Positions 49,812 to 59,048 are shown, counted from the first letter of the stretch. The stretch is 64,000 nucleotides of DNA from JAAZKA01 sp034926225 (GCA_034926225.1 JAYFRF010000017.1:28684-92683), one strand, 5' to 3'. Program-made: numbers and translations. Notes: generated by a model not told the origin, from the letters alone.

Positions 49812-50416
49812 GCTTGAAGCTGCGCGTCGAAGAGTCGCTCCTCGAGAGCCGCGCAGAGGTAGTGGTAGATCGGGAGATGGTACTCCTGAATCCGATAGGT
49901 TTCGGAGGAAGGGGCGTGGATCACGACATCGCAGAGTTCATCGGCGGCGCAGAGACACTCCCCGACGAGGGCAATGGTGGATAGTTCGGAGAAACGTGCG
50001 ATTTTCCAGGCATTGACCACATTTTTAGAGTTGCCGGAAGTGGAGAGTCCGATCAGGGTATCGCCGGGGCGTCCATAGGCGCGGGTGAGCTGGGCATAGA
50101 CGAGAGCGGGATCGACATCGTTGTTAAAGGCGGAAAGGACGGCGCACTGGCTGGGGAGGGAGATGGAACGGATGCCCTTTTGCAAAGGAGCGGCCCACTC
50201 CGGGAGTGTGGGGTCTGGGCGCTTTTGCATAAACCCCTTCATCAGCTCACCGACGATGTGTTCACAGTCTGCGGCGCTGCCGCCGTTGCCGCAGGCGAGG
50301 ATCAAGCCGTCGGCTTTGGCGGTTGCGGCCAGCAGATCGAGCGCGCGGGTAATGGAATCGCTGCAAATCTCGAGCGCGGGGAAGGATTGGAGCAGCGCAA
50401 TCATTTTCGAATCCAT
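49808..50416 (-). CDS. SIS-domain protein, GmhA/phosphoheptose-isomerase-like
   Basis: 202 residues. The SIS core reads LILACGNGGSAADCEHIVGELMKGFMQKRP, GLSTSGNSKNVVNAW, and ends TYRIQEYHLPIYHYLCAALEE, all as in GmhA. GmhA makes heptose 7-phosphate for surface glycans, but in Firmicutes such proteins act on varied phosphosugars. It lies between the polysaccharide deacetylase and the MATE gene with overlapping or 3-base junctions, and divergent from the GH127 operon. Confidence 0.87.
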   Translation of the reverse strand: MDSKMIALLQSFPALEICSDSITRALDLLAATAKADGLILACGNGGSAADCEHIVGELMKGFMQKRPDPTLPEWAAPLQKGIRSISLPSQCAVLSAFNNDVDPALVYAQLTRAYGRPGDTLIGLSTSGNSKNVVNAWKIARFSELSTIALVGECLCAADELCDVVIHAPSSETYRIQEYHLPIYHYLCAALEERLFDAQLQA

Positions 50417-50419
50417 GGA

Positions 50420-51220
50420 TTAAAACCTCACAGTCTGCCCGGAAGAGATTTTTACAGGCTCGTTATCTGCGGTTACCCAGACATCGAGTGCGGAGGGATT
50501 GTGAATCAATTTATCATCGACGCCGAACTGGATGGAACGAACGGCGGTGACATAGTCATAAATTTCGATATTGGTGGCATACCAAGTGTCCGGGTCGCCG
50601 GAAGCGCGTTTGGCAAATTCCTCAATCAGGTTCCAGTTGCCGTTGTTGTTGAATTCATAGGAGTGACCCCAGATGAAAAAACAACGGAGCGTCGTATAGG
50701 AGTTGACCTTCAAGAAGGTATCGAGCAATTCGTTTAAGGGGCCATTGTGATGGCAGGTCGGATGCCACATCAGAAAGTCTGCGGGGAGTGTAAATTTATT
50801 GGTGGCGAGCACGGTGCGGGAGCAGACAATGCCACAGGCGCGTAAAACAGAGATGACACGCTCATCGTAGTCGCCGAAGGGGTAGCTCATGCCACGTACG
50901 GGATACCCGGCGGCGGCTTCGAGAGTACGGCGATCCTCCATCACCTCACGTAGGATGCTTTCGTTGGAGTGAGCGGTAAGCCAAGGATGCGTGGCGGTAT
51001 GAACGGAGATTTCGTGGTTTTTAAAGAGCTTAGGCAACTCTTCCGGCGTCAGATAGGACTCACGCGTTCCGAGGAAGGCGGAATTTAGGTGAAAAGAGGC
51101 GCGAAGGCCGTTTTCATCGAAGATACGAGCAAGCTTACGGTCATATTCGCGTCCATCGTCATAGCTGAAGGTCATTGCGCGGCGTTTGCCTTCAGGATAG
51201 CTGTTACATAAAATACGCAT
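50420..51220 (-). CDS. Polysaccharide deacetylase family protein (NodB-like)
   Basis: 266 residues from the ATG at 51220, with AAGGAG 11 bases upstream. NodB motifs: MTFSYDDGREYDRKL (first motif with a tyrosine replacing Phe in FDDG), ISVHTATHPWL with the metal histidines, GMSYPFGDYDERVISVL and LMWHPTCHHN. There is no signal peptide, so it is cytoplasmic. It heads a three-gene operon (deacetylase, GmhA-like, MATE) divergent from GH127, sharing a palindromic operator. Substrate probably an amino-sugar oligosaccharide; unproven. Confidence 0.87.
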   Translation of the reverse strand: MRILCNSYPEGKRRAMTFSYDDGREYDRKLARIFDENGLRASFHLNSAFLGTRESYLTPEELPKLFKNHEISVHTATHPWLTAHSNESILREVMEDRRTLEAAAGYPVRGMSYPFGDYDERVISVLRACGIVCSRTVLATNKFTLPADFLMWHPTCHHNGPLNELLDTFLKVNSYTTLRCFFIWGHSYEFNNNGNWNLIEEFAKRASGDPDTWYATNIEIYDYVTAVRSIQFGVDDKLIHNPSALDVWVTADNEPVKISSGQTVRF

Positions 51221-51250
51221 AGAGCAGCACTCCTTTTTATGCAAAATAAC

Positions 51251-51304
51251 TTGCGAAAGAAAGCGATCTATGTTATAGTATAACATATCCGCAACAGATT
51301 ACAA
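51251..51304. promoter_or_regulatory. Divergent promoters with a perfect 19-base palindrome
   Basis: Plus strand: TTGCGA (51251-51256), 17 bases, TATAGT (51274-51279). Minus strand: TTGTAA (51304-51299), 16 bases, TATACT (51282-51277). The palindrome TATGTTATA-G-TATAACATA (51269-51287) covers both -10 elements, so one repressor could control both glycan operons. Confidence 0.72.
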
Positions 51305-51330
51305 GAGAAAAAAATGAGGGGGGAGACAAT

Positions 51331-53181
51331 TTGGCCGGGAACATTCCATTTGATTTTGTCAATGTAACAGGAGGATTCTGGGAAAAGATACAGCGCCGCA
51401 ATCGCGAAGTAACGATGGGCAGCGTCTACGACCGGTTTTACGAAACGGGTCGTATCGGTGCGTTCCGCTGTGACTGGAAGGAAGGGGAGCCCTTAAAACC
51501 TCATTATTTCTGGGACTCGGATGTGGCGAAATGGATGGAAGCGGCGGCATACTGTATCCGCAAAAAGCCGGATGCTAGCTTGGAAGCACAGGTTGAGGCG
51601 CTCATTGACTGCATTGAGGCAAATCAGGGCGAAGATGGGTATTTTAATATCTATCATCAGGTCGTAGAACCGGAAATGCGCTTTAAGGATCGCAACCATC
51701 ATGAGCTGTACTGCGCGGGGCATCTGATGGAAGCCGCCGTAGCCTGGGCGGATACGACCGGACGCGAGAGATTCTTAAACTGTATGCGCCGGTATGCGGA
51801 TTATATCGAGAAGATTTTCGTTATCGAAGGCAGCGCGGCATTTACCACGCCCGGACATGAGGAGATCGAGCTGGCGCTCGTCAAGCTGTGGACAAAGACG
51901 GGCGAGGCGCGTTATTTACAGCTTGCCGAGTTTTTACTGAATAAACGGGGAGATTATAAGCAGGAAGAACGCGGCGAGGGATACGTTGACAAAGGTTCAA
52001 AGAACATACAAGATCATAAACCCGTCCGAGAGCAGGATGAAGCGGTCGGACATGCGGTGCGCGCGATGTATCTGTACTGCGCGATGGCTGATGTCGCGGC
52101 GGTCACTAAAGACGCAGAACTGATAAACGCGTGCGAAAAGCTGTGGAAAAGCACGGCGGAGCGGCGGATGTTTATCACCGGCGGCATCGGGCAGTCGCGA
52201 TTCGGAGAACGCTTTACCGTCGACTATGACCTTCCGAACCGTACGGCGTACGCGGAAAGCTGTGCCGCGATCGGCCTGGCGTTTTTCGCGAGGCGCATGA
52301 ACGCGCTTTCCCCGGACGGAAAGTACGGGGACGTGATCGAGCGGATCCTCTATAACGGCTTCCTGTCCTCGACGAATTTGAAGGGCGATGCGTTCTTCTA
52401 TGAAAATCCGTTGGAAATCGATCTGGACAGCTTCCGCGCGCTCGATGAAGTCGGACAGCGCAGAGGACATCCTATCCCGGAGCGTGTGCATGTATTCGAA
52501 TGCTCCTGCTGCCCGCCGAATATCGCCCGTTTTGTTGCTTCTATAGGCGATTATGTTTACACAATCGATGATAATACGCTTTATGTTAACCAGTTTATGG
52601 AGGGCGACGCCGATGCGGACGGGATTTCCGTTACGCAGGAGACGAATTATCCGCACGACGGGCGGATCAAGCTTCGGGTATCGGGACTTGGGGGAAGGAC
52701 GCTGGCAATTCGCAAGCCGGGCTGGTGTACGGCGTTTACGCTGACGGTGGACGGCAAGGGTGCGGAAATCGAGCCGGAAAGCGGGTATTTGCGCATTGTC
52801 GGACGCGATACGACCGAGATCGAGCTATCGATGGAGATGCCTTTGACGCTTGTTGCGGCGAGTCCGGCGGTGCATGAGGACGCGGGGCGCGTTGTGATGA
52901 CGCGTGGGCCGCTGGTGTACTGCATGGAGAGTGTGGATAACGGGCCGGATCTGCGGGATATCGCATTGACACCGGGCGCGCCGGCGACGCTCGTATATGA
53001 TTCGGGAGTCGGCGCGTATACCATCGAGACGACGGGTACGAGAAGCGCGTTGGTATCCCAGGGGGCGCTATACGCGGCGTACACGGGGGAGAGGAAACCG
53101 GTGAAGCTGCGTTTCATCCCGTATTACGCGTTTGCCAACCGCGGCGTAAGCGATATGCTTGTCTGGGCAGATATTAAATAA
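51331..53181 (+). CDS. Glycoside hydrolase family 127-type (beta-L-arabinofuranosidase-like)
   Basis: 616 residues from a TTG start with GGGGGGAG upstream. The (alpha/alpha)6 catalytic domain has FWEKIQRRNREVTMGSVYDRF, HYFWDSDVAKWMEAAAYCI, LYCAGHLMEAAVAW, GEDGYFNIYHQ and the zinc/nucleophile cysteines in HVFECSCCPPNIARFVASIG, all as in GH127 (formerly DUF1680). A beta-sandwich follows. No signal peptide, so it acts on imported oligosaccharides. It leads an operon with two UPF0309 proteins and a BadF-type kinase. The sugar may be L-arabinofuranose or another. Confidence 0.9.
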   Translation: MAGNIPFDFVNVTGGFWEKIQRRNREVTMGSVYDRFYETGRIGAFRCDWKEGEPLKPHYFWDSDVAKWMEAAAYCIRKKPDASLEAQVEALIDCIEANQGEDGYFNIYHQVVEPEMRFKDRNHHELYCAGHLMEAAVAWADTTGRERFLNCMRRYADYIEKIFVIEGSAAFTTPGHEEIELALVKLWTKTGEARYLQLAEFLLNKRGDYKQEERGEGYVDKGSKNIQDHKPVREQDEAVGHAVRAMYLYCAMADVAAVTKDAELINACEKLWKSTAERRMFITGGIGQSRFGERFTVDYDLPNRTAYAESCAAIGLAFFARRMNALSPDGKYGDVIERILYNGFLSSTNLKGDAFFYENPLEIDLDSFRALDEVGQRRGHPIPERVHVFECSCCPPNIARFVASIGDYVYTIDDNTLYVNQFMEGDADADGISVTQETNYPHDGRIKLRVSGLGGRTLAIRKPGWCTAFTLTVDGKGAEIEPESGYLRIVGRDTTEIELSMEMPLTLVAASPAVHEDAGRVVMTRGPLVYCMESVDNGPDLRDIALTPGAPATLVYDSGVGAYTIETTGTRSALVSQGALYAAYTGERKPVKLRFIPYYAFANRGVSDMLVWADIK

Positions 53182-53203
53182 AGGAAAGCGGAGGAGATAA
53201 GAT

Positions 53204-53941
53204 ATGCACGGTTCGGAGTATATCGATCGCGTCAGCGAGGTCATGCACAGAGCGTGGGATTCGCAGACGGAGATCATCATGAAGGCGGCGGATAAGCTGA
53301 GCGAAACAATCGCGCGCAAGAACAACGTCTATGTATTCGGCTGCTCGCACGCGGGCATCCTTGCCGAGGAGATCTTTTACCGTACGGGAGGACTTGCGAT
53401 CCTGAATCCGATCTTTTTCCCGGGGTTTGCGCTCAACACACGTCCGATCACGCTGACGTCGCAGCTTGAGAGACTGCCGGGGATCGGCCGCATCTTAGTC
53501 GAGGAGCATAAGCTTAAAAAAGGAGACGTACTGATCGTCCATTCGGTTTCCGGCCGCAACACGGTGCCGGTAGAGATAGCGGAAGAAGCGAAAAAGCGGG
53601 GCGTGTATACGATTGCGATCACGTCGGTGGCGTATTCATCGGTGGTCACTTCACGTGCGCCGAACGGGAAGCGGTTGTTTGAGGTCACGGACCTTGTGAT
53701 CGATAACTGCGGCATTCCGGGCGACGCCGCGATGCGGCTGCCGGGGCTGCCGGAAGCGATCGGGCCGACGTCCACAGCGGTCGGTACGGCGCTGATCAAC
53801 GGGCTTGTGATCGAGACGGTGGAGAGACTGATCGAGCGCGGAATTGTACCGCCGGTGTTCATGTCGGCAAACCTTGACGCAGGCGGCGCGCATAATGCGA
53901 AGATGTTCGAGGAATATGCGGACAATATTTTTTACATGTAA
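53204..53941 (+). CDS. SIS-domain phosphosugar-binding protein, UPF0309 family (first copy)
   Basis: 245 residues; GGAGGAG precedes the ATG. Typical UPF0309 pattern: NNVYVFGCSHAGILAEEIFYRTGGL, LIVHSVSGRNTVPVEIAEEAKKRGV, AITSVAYSSVVTSR, NGKRLFEVTDLVIDNCGIPGDAA, and the C-terminal AHNAKMFEEY. Members bind phosphosugars and may be isomerases or sensors. A diverged second copy is at 54952, on the other side of the kinase gene. Confidence 0.88.
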   Translation: MHGSEYIDRVSEVMHRAWDSQTEIIMKAADKLSETIARKNNVYVFGCSHAGILAEEIFYRTGGLAILNPIFFPGFALNTRPITLTSQLERLPGIGRILVEEHKLKKGDVLIVHSVSGRNTVPVEIAEEAKKRGVYTIAITSVAYSSVVTSRAPNGKRLFEVTDLVIDNCGIPGDAAMRLPGLPEAIGPTSTAVGTALINGLVIETVERLIERGIVPPVFMSANLDAGGAHNAKMFEEYADNIFYM

Positions 53942-53965
53942 ATCAAACCGTAAGGGAGACGCGTT

Positions 53966-54958
53966 ATGAAGGAGTATCACGTTTCCGTAGACAGCGGCGG
54001 CTCGAAGATCAAGGCGGTGCTGTATGATGAAGGTTTTTTTCGGATCGCATCCGCATCGACGGGGAGTATCCGCGGGAACTCGACACCAAAGGCGCTTTGT
54101 GATCAAAATTTAAAGGATCTTATGGCGCAGCTTTTTACGGGACATGACGAAATCCGGGATATTGCGGTGGTACATGGCTCGATGGAGCGTGAGATCGTCG
54201 AAGCGATCGCGGCGAGAGGATCTGTCGGACGGACGGTGCATGACGGAGAAGGCCGGTTAGGGCTGGCGGCGGCGGGGATCGATGGCGAAGGGCTTTTATG
54301 CTTATCGGGAACCGGTGCGACGATGTTCTACTTGAATCAAGATGGCAAGCGAAGCCGTGGTATGGGTGGCTACGGCGCAGTGGTCTTTGACGAAGGTTCT
54401 GGCTACCACATCGGCAGGCTTGCATGTGCGGAGGCGATCCGCTATGACGAAGGCCGGGGGAAGCCCACACTGCTGTACGAGATGATTGCAGCGTATTTCG
54501 GGATACCGGATAACTTCCGCAGAGCGCTGTTTCACGGGGTGTATGAGAATCCCGGCCGTGCGCCGGTCGCCGCAGTCGCGAGCCTGGCGCCGGTGGTAAG
54601 TCAGGCCGCATATCGCGGCGATGAGACGGCCCTGGCGATACTCAAACAGGCGGGGGGGTGCCTTGGCAGTCAGATGAACGCACTGATCCGGCAATGCGGA
54701 TGCGCGGAAAGTGTACCGATGACCGTATCGGGCAGCACGTATCGGGGACATATCGCGCTGTATGACAGCCTGTGCCAGACGGTTCGCGAGGAAAATCCCG
54801 GGCGCGCGATCATCAAGCCGATGTTCGAGCCGGTGATCGGCGGGTTGCTGTCAGACTGGTTTGAGCAGGGACGCTTGTTGAATGAAACAGATCGCGAATT
54901 TTTAAAAAACGAGTACCAAGACTACATTTTTACGATAGGAGAAAATCAAACATGTTAA
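53966..54958 (+). CDS. BadF/BadG-type sugar kinase (N-acetylglucosamine-kinase-like)
   Basis: 330 residues of the ASKHA fold: phosphate-1 YHVSVDSGGSKIKAVLYD, substrate site GNSTPKALCDQN, phosphate-2 LLCLSGTGATMFYLN, GGYGAVVFDEGSGYHIGRLA, and a C-terminal adenosine motif MTVSGSTYR. It probably phosphorylates a sugar released by the GH127 enzyme, and the two SIS proteins beside it would take the phosphate product. It overlaps the second SIS gene by 7 bases. Confidence 0.87.
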   Translation: MKEYHVSVDSGGSKIKAVLYDEGFFRIASASTGSIRGNSTPKALCDQNLKDLMAQLFTGHDEIRDIAVVHGSMEREIVEAIAARGSVGRTVHDGEGRLGLAAAGIDGEGLLCLSGTGATMFYLNQDGKRSRGMGGYGAVVFDEGSGYHIGRLACAEAIRYDEGRGKPTLLYEMIAAYFGIPDNFRRALFHGVYENPGRAPVAAVASLAPVVSQAAYRGDETALAILKQAGGCLGSQMNALIRQCGCAESVPMTVSGSTYRGHIALYDSLCQTVREENPGRAIIKPMFEPVIGGLLSDWFEQGRLLNETDREFLKNEYQDYIFTIGENQTC

Positions 54959-55680
54959 TCGACACCTATTTTGAGACCGTAGACGGGCTTTTCGAGAGAT
55001 TGAAAAGCACGCAGAAGGACGCCTGCATTGCGGCGGGACATGTAATGGCCGACGCAATCGCGAAGGGCAACGCGGTGCATATCTTCGACACGGGGCATAT
55101 TGTGGACGCGGAGTTGATTTATCGCGGCGGCGGCTTGCTGGCATTAAAAACCTTCAAGTATAACCTCCATGTCGACAACAATGTCCGTAAGCGTGACCGT
55201 TCGGGCGTGGACATGTCGATGGAGGGACTTGCGAAGTATGCGCTGCGTGCGTCCGGCGCGTTGCCGGGAGACGTGATGATCATCGGGTCCGTATCGGGCA
55301 AGACGGTGAACGTCATCGATCTGGCGCTGGCGGCGAAAGAATTCGGGCTGACGGTAATCGCGCTGACGTCGGTTGCGTATTCGTCGAGCGTGGAGAGCAA
55401 GCACAGCTCGGGAAAGCGGCTTTTTGAGTGTGCGGACATCGTGCTCGATAACTGCGCACCGGTCGCCGAGGGCATGATTCCGGTCGAAGGCATTGAAGCG
55501 CCGTTTGCGGCGGCGTCGGGACTGGCGGCAGCGTTCCTGCTGTGGAGCTGCTGCGCGGTCGCGATTGAAGATCTGCTGGCGCGCGGGATTACGCCGAGTG
55601 TGTTAAAAAGCGCAAACTTCCAGGATGGGCCGGCATATAATAAGAAACTCGCGGAATATTACGAAAAAACCGGTTTTTAA
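54952..55680 (+). CDS. SIS-domain phosphosugar-binding protein, UPF0309 family (second copy)
   Basis: 242 residues, paralogous to the protein at 53204: GNAVHIFDTGHIVDAELIYRGGGL, MIIGSVSGKTVNVIDLALAAKEFGLTVIALTSVAYSSSVESKH, SGKRLFECADIVLDNCAPVAEG, YNKKLAEYYEKTGF. It starts inside the kinase gene. The presence of two diverged copies in one operon suggests a heteromer or two substrates. Confidence 0.88.
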   Translation: MLIDTYFETVDGLFERLKSTQKDACIAAGHVMADAIAKGNAVHIFDTGHIVDAELIYRGGGLLALKTFKYNLHVDNNVRKRDRSGVDMSMEGLAKYALRASGALPGDVMIIGSVSGKTVNVIDLALAAKEFGLTVIALTSVAYSSSVESKHSSGKRLFECADIVLDNCAPVAEGMIPVEGIEAPFAAASGLAAAFLLWSCCAVAIEDLLARGITPSVLKSANFQDGPAYNKKLAEYYEKTGF

Positions 55681-55694
55681 TCCATATTTGCATA

Positions 55695-55732
55695 CGAGCG
55701 GAAGCCAACAATACGGCTTCCGCTCGATTTTA
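55695..55732 (+). terminator. Terminator of the GH127 operon
   Basis: 12-bp arms CGAGCGGAAGCC / GGCTTCCGCTCG with an 8-base loop, followed by ATTTTATT. Confidence 0.85.
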
Positions 55733-55756
55733 TTATGAGGAGAAGATGGCTGACGG

Positions 55757-55811
55757 TTGACAGACTAAGGAAAAACGTGGTATACTACTAATAATACGCT
55801 GGAGCGTATTA
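55757..55811 (+). promoter_or_regulatory. Promoter and palindromic operator of the O-acylation locus
   Basis: TTGACA (55757-55762), 18-base spacer, TATACT (55781-55786). A nine-base inverted repeat TAATACGCT-GG-AGCGTATTA lies at 55792-55811, at the expected transcription start, where a repressor would block initiation; it could instead form a hairpin at the mRNA 5' end. Confidence 0.75.
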
Positions 55812-55826
55812 CGGCGGAGGAATATC

Positions 55827-57248
55827 ATGATATTTTCGTCATATGGCTTTATATTTCTGTTTTTTCCGGTGGTGATATCGGGATTCTATTTATGTTCCCG
55901 GTTATGGGGACGTACGGCAGCGAAGGTGTTTTTGATCTTAGCATCGCTGTTTTTTTACGGCTTCGGTAGTATCCGGTTTTTACCGCTGCTGGTAGGTACG
56001 ATGCTTTTCAATTACGGGATTGTGACTGGACTATCGAAGGTGAAAGCGCGCGGAGCAACAGCGAAAGTGCTGCTTACCGCTGCGTTTTCGGAGAACATCG
56101 GGTTGCTCCTCTACTATAAATACACGAACTTCCTTATTGGAACGGTCAATGCGGTTGCCGGGACGGATTTCGCGCTGAGAAACATAATCCTGCCGCTTGG
56201 CATCTCGTTTTTCACTTTTCAGATTCTATCTTATGTAGTGGACGTGTATCGGGGACAGTCCCGACGGTCGAGTTTTTACAATTATGCGGTATTCGTGACG
56301 TTTTTCCCGCAGTTGATCGTCGGCCCAATCATTCGACACGACGATATGGCGCCACAGATCGCGGACGAACGGTTCGGGAAGCCCGATGCACGGAATATGA
56401 TGCTCGGGACGCTGATTTTTGCGATCGGCTGTGCAAAAAAGATCGTCGTGGCGGACCCGTTGATCACCCATGCGCAAAATTTCTATAATGTGATGGGAAA
56501 CGGGAACTTTTTTGAGGCGTGGGGCGCCGTATTCTCGTATACCTTCGCGTACTATTTTGATTTTTCTGGGTATACGGATATGGCGATCGCACTGGGGCTG
56601 TTTTTCAATGTAAAGCTGCCGCAGGGGTTTGATTCACCGTATAAGGCGCGAAACTTCGCCGATTTCTGGCGGCGGTGGAACATCACGGTTTCGCGTTTTT
56701 TTGAGGACTATATTTTTAGGAATATCTTCCATTTCGGTAACCGTATCGGAAAGCTGATTTTCGCGACGATGGTGACCTTTCTTGTGTCGGGTCTCTGGCA
56801 CGGCGCGGGGTGGCATTATGTCCTGTGGGGAGCTGTGAATGGCGTGTTGGTGTGCGCGGCGAATATTATGGCCGTAAAACGAAAAAGATTCCCTTCGTGG
56901 CTTGCATATACGCTTACATTTATCGGGGTGCTGCTGGTACGCGTGTTGTTTGATGCAAACTCGGTTTCGCAGGCGATGTCGGTTTACCGGACGCTCGTTG
57001 ATATCCGCCCGGCGTTTACGGCGACACGGGCATTTTTTCAAAGCGGGCTTGCGTATTTGATAGAAAATCCGACTATTATTCTGTTGATTTTAGGTGGGAT
57101 GGGTATCTGCTTTTTCGCGCCGAACACGCGGGAAATCGCAGAGAAATATGAACCAAAGGGGAAATACGCGGCGTATGCGGGCGTGCTGCTTGCGGTGTCG
57201 CTGCTTTTTATGGGACGCGTGTCGAGCTTCCTGTATTTCCAGTTTTAA
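55827..57248 (+). CDS. MBOAT family O-acyltransferase (AlgI/DltB-like)
   Basis: 473 residues, with GGAGG before the ATG. About ten membrane helices. MBOAT landmarks: FSSYGFIFLFFPVVISGFYL, ILPLGISFFTFQILSYVVDVYRG, FFPQLIVGPIIRHDDM, FADFWRRWNITVSRFFEDYIF, and the active-site histidine in FLVSGLWHGAGWHYVLWGAVNG. Such proteins carry an acyl group across the membrane onto a surface polysaccharide, with an SGNH partner protein. Here the next gene encodes that partner and a carrier protein and activator follow. Confidence 0.93.
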   Translation: MIFSSYGFIFLFFPVVISGFYLCSRLWGRTAAKVFLILASLFFYGFGSIRFLPLLVGTMLFNYGIVTGLSKVKARGATAKVLLTAAFSENIGLLLYYKYTNFLIGTVNAVAGTDFALRNIILPLGISFFTFQILSYVVDVYRGQSRRSSFYNYAVFVTFFPQLIVGPIIRHDDMAPQIADERFGKPDARNMMLGTLIFAIGCAKKIVVADPLITHAQNFYNVMGNGNFFEAWGAVFSYTFAYYFDFSGYTDMAIALGLFFNVKLPQGFDSPYKARNFADFWRRWNITVSRFFEDYIFRNIFHFGNRIGKLIFATMVTFLVSGLWHGAGWHYVLWGAVNGVLVCAANIMAVKRKRFPSWLAYTLTFIGVLLVRVLFDANSVSQAMSVYRTLVDIRPAFTATRAFFQSGLAYLIENPTIILLILGGMGICFFAPNTREIAEKYEPKGKYAAYAGVLLAVSLLFMGRVSSFLYFQF

Positions 57249-57260
57249 AGAGGCGCATGT

Positions 57261-59048
57261 ATGACAAAACGTTACTTTTTGATCTTCCTGGCGGCGGTCA
57301 TTCTCACGGCGGCTCTGCTTGCGGGATTCAACGCGGCGATCGATCCGTTTGGCATCTTTGGAGATCGGTTGCTGTCGTGGTGGTCGTATGACATGACACA
57401 AAATCCGCGTACGGCGAAAATCGGGTATTTGGACGAGCATCATGAGGATTATAACGCTTATATGATCGGATGCTCCAAAACGAGCTCTTTACCAACGGAC
57501 AAGCTGAACGCGCTTTATGGTGCCAGCTTTTATAATATGTTTATGTACGGCGGAGACCTCTACGACGTAGAAAAGACGACGGCGTATGTGCTTGCAAACT
57601 ACGGCGCCCGGCATATCGTCGTCAATATTGGCTTTGACGAATTGATGGATTACGAAAACGAGAGCGACAACACAAAAGGGAATCTGCACGCAAAGGTGGA
57701 CGGCTCGAATCTCGCACTGTTTTACGCCAAGTATCTGTTTTCCAATCCGGAATACGCGTTGAATAAACTCATAGCGTATGCAAAAAACGGGTATCTGGTC
57801 AACGAAAACCGTGTGTTTGATGTTGAAACCGGCGCGTATGATAAATCCCTGCGCGATGTGGAGCCGATTTCATCGATGGAGAGCTACCTTGACAAGTATC
57901 CGGATTTTAACACGGCGCAGACCGCAATCACCGCGATGCCGGACGTACAGGCATGTCTTGACAGCATCGCACGGATGAAAGCGACATGCGAAAGCTATGG
58001 CGCGACGTTTACGCTCATAATTTCACCGATGTATTGTAATGACCTGAACCGCTATGTCTGCGATGATCTCTTCGATTTCCTGATAAGACTTGCGGACATA
58101 ACCGATTACTGGGACTTCAACGGGTATACGGAGGTTTCCTACGAACCGCGCTGGTTTTATGACACAACACATCCCCGTAATGCGGTCGGCGAGATGGCGC
58201 TGGCGGTGATGGCAGGGGATACGAGCGTGTATGTGCCGGAGGGATTCGGCGTGCATGTGACAGCGGCGAATGCGGCTGAGTTGGGGCGGTATGAGCGTGA
58301 GGACAATGCGGCAGCGCACGAAGTGAAGGTGCCGGTGCTGATGTACCATCATATCAGCGATACCTTCAAGAGTGTTTCGACGGTGACGACGGAGACGTTC
58401 CGCGCGCAGATGCAAGCGCTGGCAGACGCGGGATATCAGGCGGTGACATTTGCGGATCTGATCGCGTATGTCGATAACGGAACGGAGTTGCCGTCAAATC
58501 CGATTGTGATCACGTTTGACGACGGCTACGCGTCCAATTTAGAAATTGCGGCGCCGGTGCTGGAAAAACTGGGCTTCCGTGCGGATATTACGGTGATAGG
58601 CAAGAGCATCGGCGAGGGAGTGGAGACTCTGCCGCACTTTTCGCTGGAGGATGTAAAGCCGTGGGTTGAGCGCGGCGTATTGGAGATCGGCGCGCACTCC
58701 TATGGACTGCATGATACGAAGCCGCGGCTTGGCGTGTATCGGATGTCAGGCGAAAGCGAGAAAGCATATGTGGCGGCTTTTACGGCGGATACGCAGGCGG
58801 TAACCGACGCGATTACGCAAGGGCTTGGGGTTCGACCGACGGTGTACTCGTATCCGTACGGGTATCATACCGATATCACGGAGGTTATCCTGTCTCAGAT
58901 GGGGTATAGAGTGACCCTGACGGTTGCAAACGGGATCAATACGATCGTCAAGGGTTTGTCACAGAGTTTGCGCGCGCTGAAAAGATATAATGTGACGGAG
59001 AGCATGACGCCGGCAGAGTTGATTGAGGGACTGAAAGGATTAAAGTAA
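57261..59048 (+). CDS. Bifunctional SGNH acyltransferase-like / polysaccharide deacetylase (NodB) fusion
   Basis: 595 residues. A signal-anchor (FLIFLAAVILTAALLAGF) is followed by a DltD/AlgJ-like SGNH domain (residues about 30-330): YMIGCSKTSSLPTDKL with a candidate nucleophilic serine, and FYDTTHPRNAVGEMAL with the Asp-His pair. From about 345 comes a NodB domain: VPVLMYHHISDT, PIVITFDDGYASNLEIAAPVLEKLG, GVLEIGAHSYGLHD with metal histidines, and YSYPYGYHTDITEVI. One extracytoplasmic protein could thus both deacetylate and re-acylate a glycan. It stops one base before the carrier-protein gene. Confidence 0.9.
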   Translation: MTKRYFLIFLAAVILTAALLAGFNAAIDPFGIFGDRLLSWWSYDMTQNPRTAKIGYLDEHHEDYNAYMIGCSKTSSLPTDKLNALYGASFYNMFMYGGDLYDVEKTTAYVLANYGARHIVVNIGFDELMDYENESDNTKGNLHAKVDGSNLALFYAKYLFSNPEYALNKLIAYAKNGYLVNENRVFDVETGAYDKSLRDVEPISSMESYLDKYPDFNTAQTAITAMPDVQACLDSIARMKATCESYGATFTLIISPMYCNDLNRYVCDDLFDFLIRLADITDYWDFNGYTEVSYEPRWFYDTTHPRNAVGEMALAVMAGDTSVYVPEGFGVHVTAANAAELGRYEREDNAAAHEVKVPVLMYHHISDTFKSVSTVTTETFRAQMQALADAGYQAVTFADLIAYVDNGTELPSNPIVITFDDGYASNLEIAAPVLEKLGFRADITVIGKSIGEGVETLPHFSLEDVKPWVERGVLEIGAHSYGLHDTKPRLGVYRMSGESEKAYVAAFTADTQAVTDAITQGLGVRPTVYSYPYGYHTDITEVILSQMGYRVTLTVANGINTIVKGLSQSLRALKRYNVTESMTPAELIEGLKGLK

